The translations under genes and the position numbers were made by a program. Positions 38,065-50,116 of a stretch of 64,000 bases of DNA are shown here, in pieces (the stretch's first letter is position 1; each line of letters opens with the position of its first letter). Source of the stretch: Hoplostethus atlanticus (Eukaryota > Chordata > Actinopteri > Trachichthyiformes > Trachichthyidae); contig JAXDDX010000034.1 in assembly GCA_034670405.1 (NCBI GenBank), positions 2,529,501-2,593,500 on the forward strand, read 5' to 3'. The notes under the pieces are model-generated. The model was not told where the DNA came from. It made no database searches and worked only from the letters and a program-made list of their open reading frames with translations.

Positions 38065-40571
38065 ATGGCTACCGAACGGCAAGTTCAACAAAATATTAGT
38101 TATTATATTTTTAGACATTTGCTTCAATTCGCTGGGTTAACGGTCGCTCTCTCCTCTCGTTCTCGCAGATTTCCTGATAGCTTCATTGCCGAAGACCCAC
38201 AGAAAGCTCTTCAGGTAAACATTAGCTAACCTTACGTTAGTTAACAAATTAACCAACTGCCTGGTGGCGGTTTAGAGATCCCACGTTAATTAAACTCGTC
38301 TAATCAAGGGCTTAAGAAAGTAATCTATGTATGTGTGGCTTAAATGCGGTTAATGTTTCTGACGTTAGCACTGATTTTATCTGGCTAGCTAAGTTAGCTA
38401 ACTAGCTGGCTAGCATCACTTTTCAAATCGAGTAGGGTATCATGAGAGTAACGTTAAAATTACTGTGTTGGGTACTAAGTTACTTTGTCGTGCTCCACTT
38501 TAATGAAAAATGCAATATTAGCTAGCCATATGGAGTTTTTGCCCGATAGTGAAGCCAGTCTCTTTTTAGCGTTGCCACTAGTAACGGACAGGTTGTCAAC
38601 AGCCTCTTCTGTTGGTCCTTATCACACACATATAGTTAGATGCAAAGGTATTGGGACAGTTGTGTCGAATTGGTTGTTTTTCCTCTGTACTAATCACATT
38701 TGTATTTCAAATCGTCCAACACTTCCACCTTTTCTTCCTCCTTGGTTATGTTAGTGTGTTTTGGGTGCATGATATGGAGATAATTAGCAATTACTCTGAC
38801 GATTAGCTGACAATTCACAACTCTTATCTTATCATCCTGTCATCACATCACATCACATCTGATGTCTTCCGCGGACAGCCTCGCTGGTGATTTCTAAGTT
38901 TTCCAGTGGTTAGTTTCTTCTTCAGGACATTCCATATTGTTGACTTTGTAATACATTTTGCAAATGCTGTAATTGATTCTCTTCTTTTCATCCTTACAAT
39001 AGCCTTCCTGATTGTCATACTCAGTTCTCTGGCCCTCAGCTGCAGTTTTCTTGTCTTCTATCTTTTAGCTTATAAAGACCTGACACTCACAGCTTTCCAT
39101 TTATAGATAATTAAAGTAATTTGGTACACCTGTGAAATTTAAACAGCTGCTGGTCATTTGTCCCAATGCTTGACTTGAATTAGGGGGACTTGACTCAATG
39201 AATAGCATTGTTGTAATATAGTTCAATGTCAGTTTTTAAAAAAACAAAACATGAAATAAATGTAGACATTGTGAATTTTGCTTCATTGTCATAGTTTGAT
39301 TTAAAATACATATTTGATTAGTACAGAGGAAAAACAACCAACTGTTCCAATACATCTGCATTAAACTGTTGTCATTTCCTGTTGACTTGACATAGTTAAT
39401 AGTGGCATCTCGTTGTTGCATTGCATCTCACAAAAAGTGTGGAAAAAGTTGCAAAGGGCAGCAACACGTCATACCCGTCTGACAAACATCCCAACCTTTT
39501 CAAGGAATTCAGAGACCGATAGTTGACTAGTTAACTCCCCTGTTATGTCCATGAAAGAGAGAGTGATTGAAAATGTTGTCCAGGTTTGAAATAAAGCACA
39601 ATAATGGTGGATAGTGTTTCCCCCTTTTTTAGGAAAAGTATCGAAATTGATGACTTGGTATCGAAACGAAAATTTGGGTATCATGACAACACTACCAACA
39701 ACATATCAACACTTTGACTAGTTTGTCAGATTTTCAGAATAGAATAGCGCATCCTAATGATGACTGGTTTTCTGACAAAATTGGCACCAGAGGACACCAC
39801 AATGCCAGCCACAGTAAAGATTTACCATAATTTGGCTGGTGTTAATTTCCCAACCCTAACGTAACTCTTTGCCCTTTTCCTGAACAGATATAGTTTTGTA
39901 TTTTGCCTGTGTAAGATCCACGTCTTTTCTTCTAGGAGCTGAATGAGGCCTTGGAAGGAGACTCTGACAACGCTGAGTGGTTTTGCCAGCGCGCCTATGC
40001 TCACATACTCCTCAAAAACTACAGTTGTAAGTATAGCTCAGTATAGTATAAGCTCAGACCAAGTCCTGATACTCGACGTACATATCTTGCACAGACATGC
40101 TCATTAAAGAATCATGTCCAAGAATTTTAAAAAAATCATTCTCAAGATAATATTTACTTGCAGGCAATACATTTCCTCTTTACAATACAGAATGTTTTTA
40201 AAAATACTGTTGTCAACTGTGTTTAGTTTTGATAATTGACCACAATATATAATTATAATTTGGTACTTATGCTCTCAAATATCATTACCACTGAATTAGC
40301 CCATGTGGTCCAGACTGCAGAACATAACAGAGTTACATATGTGGAACTAGCCCCACCTGACTAGAGCAGCTATTGTTGACATTACTTTGTACGTCCACCT
40401 TTTTTTAAGTGATGCAGCCTGGATGAATGTAAATGTGCAAGTCACTGTTGTAAGACGTTCAGTCCTGCCTCCTTCTCTCCTCAGGTGCCGTCGATGATGC
40501 CAAGAAAGCCCAGCAGCTAAAACCCAGCCTTCCTCTTGCCTTCATGCGAACAGGGTGTGTGACATGACAAT

Positions 40572-40613
<42 letters not shown>

Positions 40614-41771
40614 TGAATGGATGTTGCCAGTGTTTGAAATGAACTTTTTGGCTCACTTGGTAAAGGCTGGTAAACTAAAAAAAAAAAGATCTGCCAAGAA
40701 TAATTGTTACTGACCAAAATAGAACAAGTACTTCATCAGTAAGTACAACAGAATTCACATTATAAGTGAGCATTTGAAGCATTTATCCACCAAAGGCAAA
40801 TTTTTCCGGTATTTGGACCCTGGGTCAATGTGTGTGTGTGTGTGTGTTTCCAAGTGATTCAGTATTGTCTCTCCCCCCCCCCCCCCCTGCAGAATAGCAG
40901 AGTACCACCTGAACCACTATGAGTCATCACACGCAGCCTTCACTCAGGGACACCAATTGGATGGTGAGTACAGCCTGTCCTGGCCTCGGGTACAGCCTTT
41001 TCATCATCTCACTTCCTACCAACCACTGTTCATCGCAAAACTCCTCTTTCCTCTTTTGAATACAGAGCACTGAACCTATGTCCATTATGTTATCCATTAC
41101 CCTCTGAGTCTTACCATATTTTCCCATTATTTTCCATCATACTGATCGATTGTAACTGAAATCTCATCAATTGTTTCACTATAGAGCTACTTACAACTTG
41201 CCTGCCTGGGGGCGGCTCTCCAATATGGTCATATAGGGCCAATGGAAGCTCCAAAAATCAACCCCCAAAACACCAAAGCACGTCTTTTTCAACGTATTGG
41301 CACTCACTCTGTAATGAGACGTGTGTATATATATTTATTTTGCACTACTTTACACAGCAGTGCTTGTAGGCAGCAGTGCTGGGGTCGTTACTCAAAAAAT
41401 TTAATATATTCCTCTTTACTCGTTACTCATTTAAAAAGTAATAATAAAAACTCAAATTGATTTTCCGCTTACCTCCAAAATACCTCGCCTGTGTGCCTCC
41501 ATGACTGATACTACAAATACTGCCAGCTTAGCTTTTAGTACCTGCGCATAGTTTACAATAGACGATGATATTTTTGTCGTCTTTCCTCTTGACAAAATCA
41601 AAATAATGGGAATAACCTTTTAGTTAGGACCGAAATAAAGTCAGGATGGATGGCTTATTAAACTGAAATGTGATATGAAGGACTGATAACAAAAGTGACA
41701 TTGTAAAGATTTATTTCTCTGATTGGTAACTGTAATATTATTACTGAAATTGAAATAGTAATTTGTTGCAC

Positions 41772-41834
<63 letters not shown>

Positions 41835-44421
41835 TGTGATGAATGGATGTTGCCAGTGTTTGAAATGAACTTTTTGGCTCACTTGGTAAAGTGAGAATAG
41901 CAGAGTACCACCTGAACCACTATGAGTCATGTGTGTTATATATACTTATAACATATAGACAGGGCGCTGCAGCTGGCTGGTTAAGAGGAAACAACAACAT
42001 GCAGAAGCAATGACCAAAGTAGCATTGAAACTATACGAAAAAGGCATTAGATCATTTTCATTTACATCTTTTAACCTACGTCTCAGAGTGAGCAATGACA
42101 TGCTTTTGTGCATGAGGGATAGAGGGATAACACTTGTGTGCATTCATCCTGAAGCTCTGTTCTTTGTTTGTGCCTCCCGCAGATTCTGACAAATCCTTTG
42201 AGGTTTGGATCAAGCGCTGTGAGGAGATGATGGAGAGTAAGTAGCTAACTGAAACTTCTATCAGGCCTTTATTTCCATTAGACTTAGACCAATATAGTGG
42301 TTTGCAAATATATATCGGGCTGATATTGGCCCGATGTGATGTAATTTATGTATATAATGTAATGATGTAATTTGAGTATATAGGCCTATTTATTGTATCA
42401 TTTAATTTCTGGTTGTCTGTTGGGCGCCTTAACCTGAATTGATGCAAAACATTTTGTCAAGTATACAATTTTGGATGAAGCGCTAAATGGAATTCAAATA
42501 TTGAATATCGGCACAAAATAGCAGCTATCAGCAGCTTCAGTCCAAAAATCTCAATATCACACTCTCTATATACCATGATTTTCTGCTATCCAACACTGAG
42601 CCAAATGGCACAGTGAGGGAGCTGATCAACCCAATCAGACAAATGCGCGTGCGTGCGTGTGTTTGTGGTCTTGGAGAGTTTAAACAGAGCTGCTTGATCC
42701 AATAAAAGATGCATGCTCTGTCTGGATAGTGTGTGTGTTTGCTGGTGATGCCTGGGCCCACTGGATCATCTCAAGTAAACAAGCGCATGAGTTTTGACAA
42801 ACACGCTTCACACCCGTGTGCACACATACTCCCAGGAGCTTTATGATTCATCAGAGTTAACGTTACTGATGTTTGAAAGCCCCCGATGAGACCGCCCCCC
42901 CCACCCCCCTCTGTACACCCGCTCTCAGACATCATGTACACACACAGAGAGAGAAAATCATAAATCATCAAAACTTGAAAGTGTCTTTTCACGCTCACAC
43001 CAGAAGTGGTCCTTGTTTTGGTTCATCACTGGTCATCAGTTCTCTTTTACATGCTTACAGTGACAGTGTGTTTACCACCACCAACACGCTCATCACCTGG
43101 TTGTCCCTGCCTCTGTCTGACGCCACCACTCACATCAAAATAAACACACACACACACACACACACACACAGCCTTCTAACTGTTCTCCCCGTCTCCCCAT
43201 TTCAAACGCGACCTCATTAAGACAACATTAACACGCCTCCTATCATCCCGTCTCTCTCTCTAATGAAGTCAGTGAATAATGTATGATAGCATGCTGGTAA
43301 ACGGTGATCAGGCTTGCTTGGGCTCACAGGGCTTTTAATGGGCGTGGATGGACCAGAAAACAAGCTGGCTTCAAGCCTTTAGAGGCCGGTGTATGTGTCT
43401 GTGTGCTTGCGCATCTGTTTGTGCTATTACTGATCTGTGAACAACTGTGCGTTAACATGAAAGCTGTGTATTTACAGCTATTTAAGCATCTCAATATGAA
43501 AAGGAGAGCAAGGTTTACCCGGACTAACAGGTATTTTAATCCCTCCCCCCCCCCCCCTCCAATTTTTTCTTCTCTCTCTTTCCAGAGCAGAGTCAGAATG
43601 GCAGTGTCAACATGGTGAGTTTCTTTGCCTGGCCACCTGGGGGCACTGTTGTTCTCAGGATATGTAGCTAGTGTCAGACTCGTGTGTTGCTGCTCCAGAG
43701 AAGGAACCCTTACTAAGCTTTTTTTTTTTTTTTTCTCACCTGTCTCTGTGTGCTTGTTGTTTTATCCCTCTGCTCATCACCATGTCCTCCTCTCTAATTG
43801 TCTCCCCGTCAGACACCGGCGGTTCCACCTGTGAAGTAAGTGCACATATGAACGTTAACAGACGCCTTATTACCAAGAGGACCTTGTTTTATGTGTGTAT
43901 GGTTTTGAATGGGTCAGATTTATTTTTATCATATCAGCTGAATGATTGCACTAACCCCCAGTAGAAATGAATGAAAGTATAACCGAGCGAATGAAATGTT
44001 ATTCATTTTATTATTAGACTTTCTGGGATGCATGAACTCCATATATATGGTGACCAGCAGATGGGCGGTCATGGTCAGAGAAGCCTTCTCGTGTGACTGC
44101 CTTATTATTCAACTATTATTCAAACTACTTATTCAGTGGTGTGTGTGTCTGTGTGTTTCTCCAGGCATGACTGGTACCAGACAGAATCTGAAGTGATTGT
44201 CACAATTATGGCAAAGAACGTATCCAAGGATGGGGTGCGTGTCAACTTCGCAGAGAAAGAGGTATAAACACACACTTAAAAGTAGTATCGAAGAACTTGG
44301 GCTTCATATGAGATGGAAATAAGGGAGTGGGTGTTTTCTGTGTGTTTGTGTGGAAGAGAGATGGGATAGCTCTTGGGTGTTTCCTCAGGGGGAACCATTA
44401 GATGGGTCTCATGTACACACA

Positions 44422-44452
<31 letters not shown>

Positions 44453-47400
44453 TCCCCATGGACCCAACTATGCCTCCAGTGGTGCCTTGTTAACATTGCC
44501 CCCGAAGTACCGCTCTAAGAACAATTTACCCTCCCCTGATTCTCCAACCTCCTAATTGTCTGTAGATAGAAAGCATAACTGATCTAGGATCAGCTGCAGA
44601 GCCCTCTGGGGAGAAAACGCTTTCTCTCTCTTTCTTCCATCTTTCTGTCTCCCTTTCCATTTCTCTTTCCCTCCGTCAGAGGGGTAACTGGAGGGCACCC
44701 CAGGGAATGGCTTTGTCTTTCCTAATAGAATAACAAACTGAGTTTACCCCCATTTCAAAAGAAATAGTTCACTTGCTCAAAATCGCACTTAGTCAGTTGT
44801 TATCCTCCTTTTTGAAAGCAGTGGTGTGAAGTACAGATGAGTTCATATATCTTTTACTAGGTCTGTGTATATAAGAGAAATTTAAGATGAAAGGCTGTGG
44901 TTCCAATTATTTTCCCTGGTGACTGAGTATGCAGCAGTTGTATACCTACAGTCATAGCATGAATTCAATTTGAAATGAATATTAAAGGGTTGGAGTTTCT
45001 TTTTTGCAGTTGCCTGAAAGGTACTATAGCCAGCATTCAAAACTTCTGTCCCTGTTGCAAAGATTAGCTCCAGTGATCCTTGCTTTCAATTGGTCCAGGT
45101 CAAGAGCAAAATCTGTGAAATACCCTTTTGGTGGACTTGTATGCGACGTATCACAAGCAATACGAAGTGGAGTACAATACAACACCAATGATTATTATTG
45201 CAGTGATATCATATCAGAAAGTGCCCAGGTGGGTTACTCTTAAAGTCTACAGTATCTAGTGCTTTTCGGTCCGAGGGCAGCATTTGACAAGTGAAGAGTG
45301 TGAGGAATTGGGCCACAGCCGAGGCCATGTCCCTCAGTACCCCCCAACCCACCCAACCCAACCCACCCCACCCAATACCAGTGAGTGACAGGCTGTTAGG
45401 AGCTGTCTGACCCCTCCCTCATCACTGGTCACTCTCTGGCTGAAGGGGACAGCGCCAGGAAACTTGTCGCCGTCACACCAGCCAGATGATTATTCACATG
45501 GACGCGCCGACACCTTCAGCTCCCCCCCGCCTCCTTGTTCTCCTTTGTCTTTATATCTTGTGTTAGGGGCTGTTTTTTTTAAAGGCCATTTATCACAGGC
45601 TTAAGTCAAGAGTTTGGTTGTAATTGTCCATTTTTATGTTTTGGGATTCTATGATTTGATTGTATGTTGTTTTATGAAATGAGCAACATAAAGATCAACA
45701 AATCCTATTTGCTCTATTCATATCTATACTCATGTCTATATCTATATAGTCTTAACTGCTGAAATTAGTCTCCCCACAGGGATCATTAAGACAACATTAG
45801 TTTCATCTAATCTAACAAGAATTATTTTTAAATCAGTCTGAAGGTATGTCCCCCTAGTTGCTTAATGGTGACCAATATGGAACCCATAGGTTCTCAATGA
45901 AACCATGTAGGAATATGTCTGTCTGGGTAGCACCTGATGTCCGATGTCTGTCGTCTCTCTGTAGCTGTCCACCACAATGCAGCTGGCATCAGGAGAGGAC
46001 TACAGCCTCGACCTCCAGCTCCTCCACCCCATCGCCCCTCAACAGAGCACCTACAAGATCCTCACCACCAAGGTACCACACCCACCCCATTCAGTCAGTC
46101 AATCACCTTTTACTTCAGCTGGCTCATTTAGTGTGCTTTCAGAAACCTCATATTACCATGAAGGCCACTTTTCAGGACATTGGAAAGATAGGTTGATTTT
46201 CACATTGATGTCCATGCATATTTGACTGCCACCATGCATTTTTAATGCTTTGGTTTAATTTCAGGGTCAAAATATTTGTATATAGCAAGAAAAAGCAGTC
46301 AGGTGATACAGTGACTGCAAACTAAGCAGATAACTTAGCTAGTGGGATACAATTGTTATGTATATATCAGATGTCTGGACAAAATATGAACACTATATGC
46401 AAGGTCCCTATGGCCATAGAATTTCTAGACAGGGAAAATCAGTGAATTTGACAAGGAGGGACAGGGAATTCGATCACTTCTTTGGGAAAGTCGGGGAATA
46501 TCAGGGAATTTTACAAATGGGTCACTGCAGAATGTGTTGAATAATTTCTTTCACACGTTTATAGCACTAGATGGTGGTTTTGCAGCTGTTTTCTCCTGTT
46601 TTCCTCTTTCTCAACTGTAGTGGAAGCCAGACTGTTTACCGCTTTCAACTTTTCTGAGCTGAAAAACAACACTAACAAACCAGGAAGGAATAACATTTTT
46701 AGGTCATGGAAGCACTCCGACTAGGTTATGGAAAGTCATAGAATTTTACATCAGGGCCACAGTGGGAACCCTGTATGTAGTCTTGCTGGTGTAGTAGTCC
46801 GTCTCCAAATAAGAGCAGTAAAACATGTTTTATGTCACTCTAAAGAGAATATGACGCAGTAACGTTAGCCATCGCGGTGTAGAAATGCAGTTACTTACTG
46901 GTGCTTCAAATGTCTCACCTCAAGAGAGCATCAAATGACGTGTCCGTTATTTAGTGCATTTCTTTATAAATGAACATTAGTAGTTTGCTACCTATGTCAG
47001 ATTACAGTAAAGAAAGCCAAAAAGAAAAACAAGTTTTTAGCAGGACACTGACACTGTGACTGTATTCATTGCATAGGTTACCACACTGAGATTAACATCT
47101 TAATTCTTCAGTAGTGTAAAGCAGTATAAAGTAGCCCGTCACTGCCTATAATTCCTTAATGCTGTTAAAGCTTACTGTAGCTGGAGTAGAATAAAATCCA
47201 GCCTCGTTGCATACAGTGTGGCTCCTGTGGAGACGTTAGCTCGGTTCATCTCTGGCGCTAACAGGAGATTCACGCATATGCACAAATCCTCACACTCCTA
47301 CACACAGCAAGCACATATGCGCACACACACACACATGTATTAGAGCTGCCACTGAGAGTTCCTCAGCACTGTTTAAGGTGATTATGGGCCTAATGAGTAG

Positions 47401-48914
47401 GAAGGGCACATTTTAGTATAGTCCAATTAGTGTGTATTATGGAGGATGTGGGCTAATGAGTGTGTTGGCTGAGTGTGTGCTGGCTCAGGGTTTAAATCTC
47501 TGTCAGGTCTTAGGACTGTGGCTGTGGAGGGATAGAGACTAGTGGAATTAAAAAGGAGAGAGAGAGAGAGAGAGTTTTTTGTTCTTACCGATCCAATCAC
47601 ATCAATACTAAAAACACCAAACATGTTTCAATGTCCAGTGCAAACTTTCAATGCTTTAATCTTCAGTAAATAAGTATCAGTGTTGTTGCATTCACCGTCA
47701 AGATGAGGTTCTACTTAATAGCAAAAGACTGTAGCTAAGTGAAATGCAACCAATGTAATATTAAAATAAACACAGGCAGCAATGGCCATGTGACTAGTTT
47801 TGACATTGCTGGGATGTGAAAGGTAGGCTGACTTGCTGTCTTGTTACTACAAGCTCGCTTCAGATGGTACTTATGTTCGTAGCTAACCCCTTTTGGATAG
47901 AATTAACTATGGGTCGTGTAGCAAGACATTTCCCCACGCTTCGTTTTAACAGTGTTAACTAACAAGAGCCAACCAAGGCGACAAGATGGTTATTTAGCTC
48001 CCCTTGCCCCTGCCGACACTAGCCTCCTCTGCTCCTCTACTCTCTCCCTTGATATCCTGTTTACCCCTGGCAGTGATAGTGGTGGATGATCTTTCCACTG
48101 TTTTTGGACCTAAGGAAGCCTCCCCAAGCATCGTTTGCTACAATCTATTACAACTCAACAAAAGACAGACAGATTCATTAGATGGTAAACTAGTCATTAA
48201 CATGAAGTAAATGGCTGGTTTTAGAAAAACACAAAAGGGTTGAAGTGCGTTTCATGTACACAAGGCGTCAAAAATATATTGTTTGGTATCTATATTGCAA
48301 ATGAGACCCAGCCCAGTTAGCAAGCCACAGAGCTCCTGAAAGAGCTGATGACTTCTTTTTTTGCCATAGGGGGATGAAATGGTAATACATGATCACTGGT
48401 CCTGGAATGGCATATGGCCCCCGGGATGCAAAGAGAAGTTGGGACATTGGTTGTATTGTGTAACCTGACGTGTGTATTGTGTAAGTCCTGTCTATTAGCC
48501 ACATTGTGCTGGGTAGCGGTTGACCTGCACAGAGAAACTGGCTGTTTCTGTTCACATCAGCAGTTTAGAAGCACAGACCTGCCAGCCACTCCATCTAAAG
48601 CCCCCCCCTCCACCACACACACACACACACAAATAAACAGTGGTCATCTGCACACACACACACTCACTCACTCACTCACTTTTCCATGGCAACAGCGGAC
48701 ACTGCATACCAGAGGTGCACGTGGGTTGCAGCTTAAACAAGGGCTCAGTCTTAGAGAGACCAGGGGTGGAGACGGCCTAAGATGGACAAACTCTCTCTCT
48801 CTCTCTCTCTCTCTCACTCTGTGTTATTCGCTTTCTCGCTCACTCGGTCTCCCTCTTTTTCTAGCCGTCTCTTCTTTCTCAGTTTCTTTGTCTTTTCTGC
48901 GTTTCTGCACCCCC

Positions 48915-48950
<36 letters not shown>

Positions 48951-49120
48951 CCTTCTGCATAACACACATGCACACACCTACCTTCTGGATAACACACACA
49001 CCCACCTTCTGCATAACACACATGCACACACCTACCTTCTGGATAACACACCCACCCACCTTCTGCATAACACACATGCACACACCTACCTTCTGGATAA
49101 CACACACACCTACCTTCTGG

Positions 49121-49158
<38 letters not shown>

Positions 49159-49315
49159 CCTTCTGCATAACACACACACACACGCTCACACATTCCCACC
49201 AGAGCTCAGTCTTTAAAGAAAGAGGGCCAGAGAGGAGAGTTTCAAGCCCTCCTCCTCTCCCACAAAGCCCTGTCTGTTCCCTGGTCCACTAGGCTCCATG
49301 GGTATGCATGGCCCC

Positions 49316-49361
<46 letters not shown>

Positions 49362-49816
49362 ATCGAGCTCTTGAGCACACATTGATGATTACCACATTCC
49401 TCGGTTCAAGCTCTTTTTTTTAAAAACTCTACAGGTGAACCCGGCTCGCACATCCACGTATACATGAAAGACGGCGACAAACCCAGGCAGCTTCTCGAGG
49501 CATGCCTGATTTAAATTTTTCGGAGCCGTTTGATTTTTCTAAAGCCAACGAGCCTCTGGGGGGAAAAACATTTAAATGAACAACAGCATCAGCAAATCAA
49601 GTTTCTCTAGGTTGTCATGCATCCCTAATGAGCGTTTAAAAAAAAAAAAAAGCACTGCCCTCGGAGCTGTTGATTCCCCACCAATGTCGGTCTGTCTGTC
49701 TGTCTCTGTAATAGGCTGCCCTGCACTCCTCGCTCCACAATGTTTACGCTTCATCTCCTCGCTGTCTTTAAAGACAACTTAGCAGGGGGAGGCTAAGCCA
49801 GGCAAAGACGTGCGTG

Positions 49817-49857
<41 letters not shown>

Positions 49858-50081
49858 TAAATGCTATAATCTTGCAAAGCACTTGTGCCATTTACACAGA
49901 GTATTTGTAGTGTGTACGTGTGTGTGCGCGTCGTCCCTAGCACATTATCGTCAGCGTGACCTCCTGTCCTCCGCCACGACAGACATTCCAACCCCAGGGG
50001 TCACCGCGACAACAGGGAGCCAATTACACACCAGTGTGTTTGATCAGAACAGACGGCTAGACACACACACATGCGCGTGCT

Positions 50082-50116
<35 letters not shown>

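Noticed and set aside
38044-38168. A longer sugt1 N-terminus ([15 protein letters not shown]...)
   Set aside because: The inserted 30 residues have no counterpart in the SGT1 family as I remember it, and splicing out a GC-AG intron restores the family start. Retention is reported as a finding rather than the main model.
48948-49170. CRISPR-like array
   Set aside because: Units are head-to-tail with CA linkers of low complexity and no unique spacers; vertebrate minisatellite.
48414-49216. Long open frames on both strands (121-182 residues)
   Set aside because: They consist of THTHTH/VCVCVC-type and minisatellite translation; dinucleotide repeats stay open in several frames and carry no domain.
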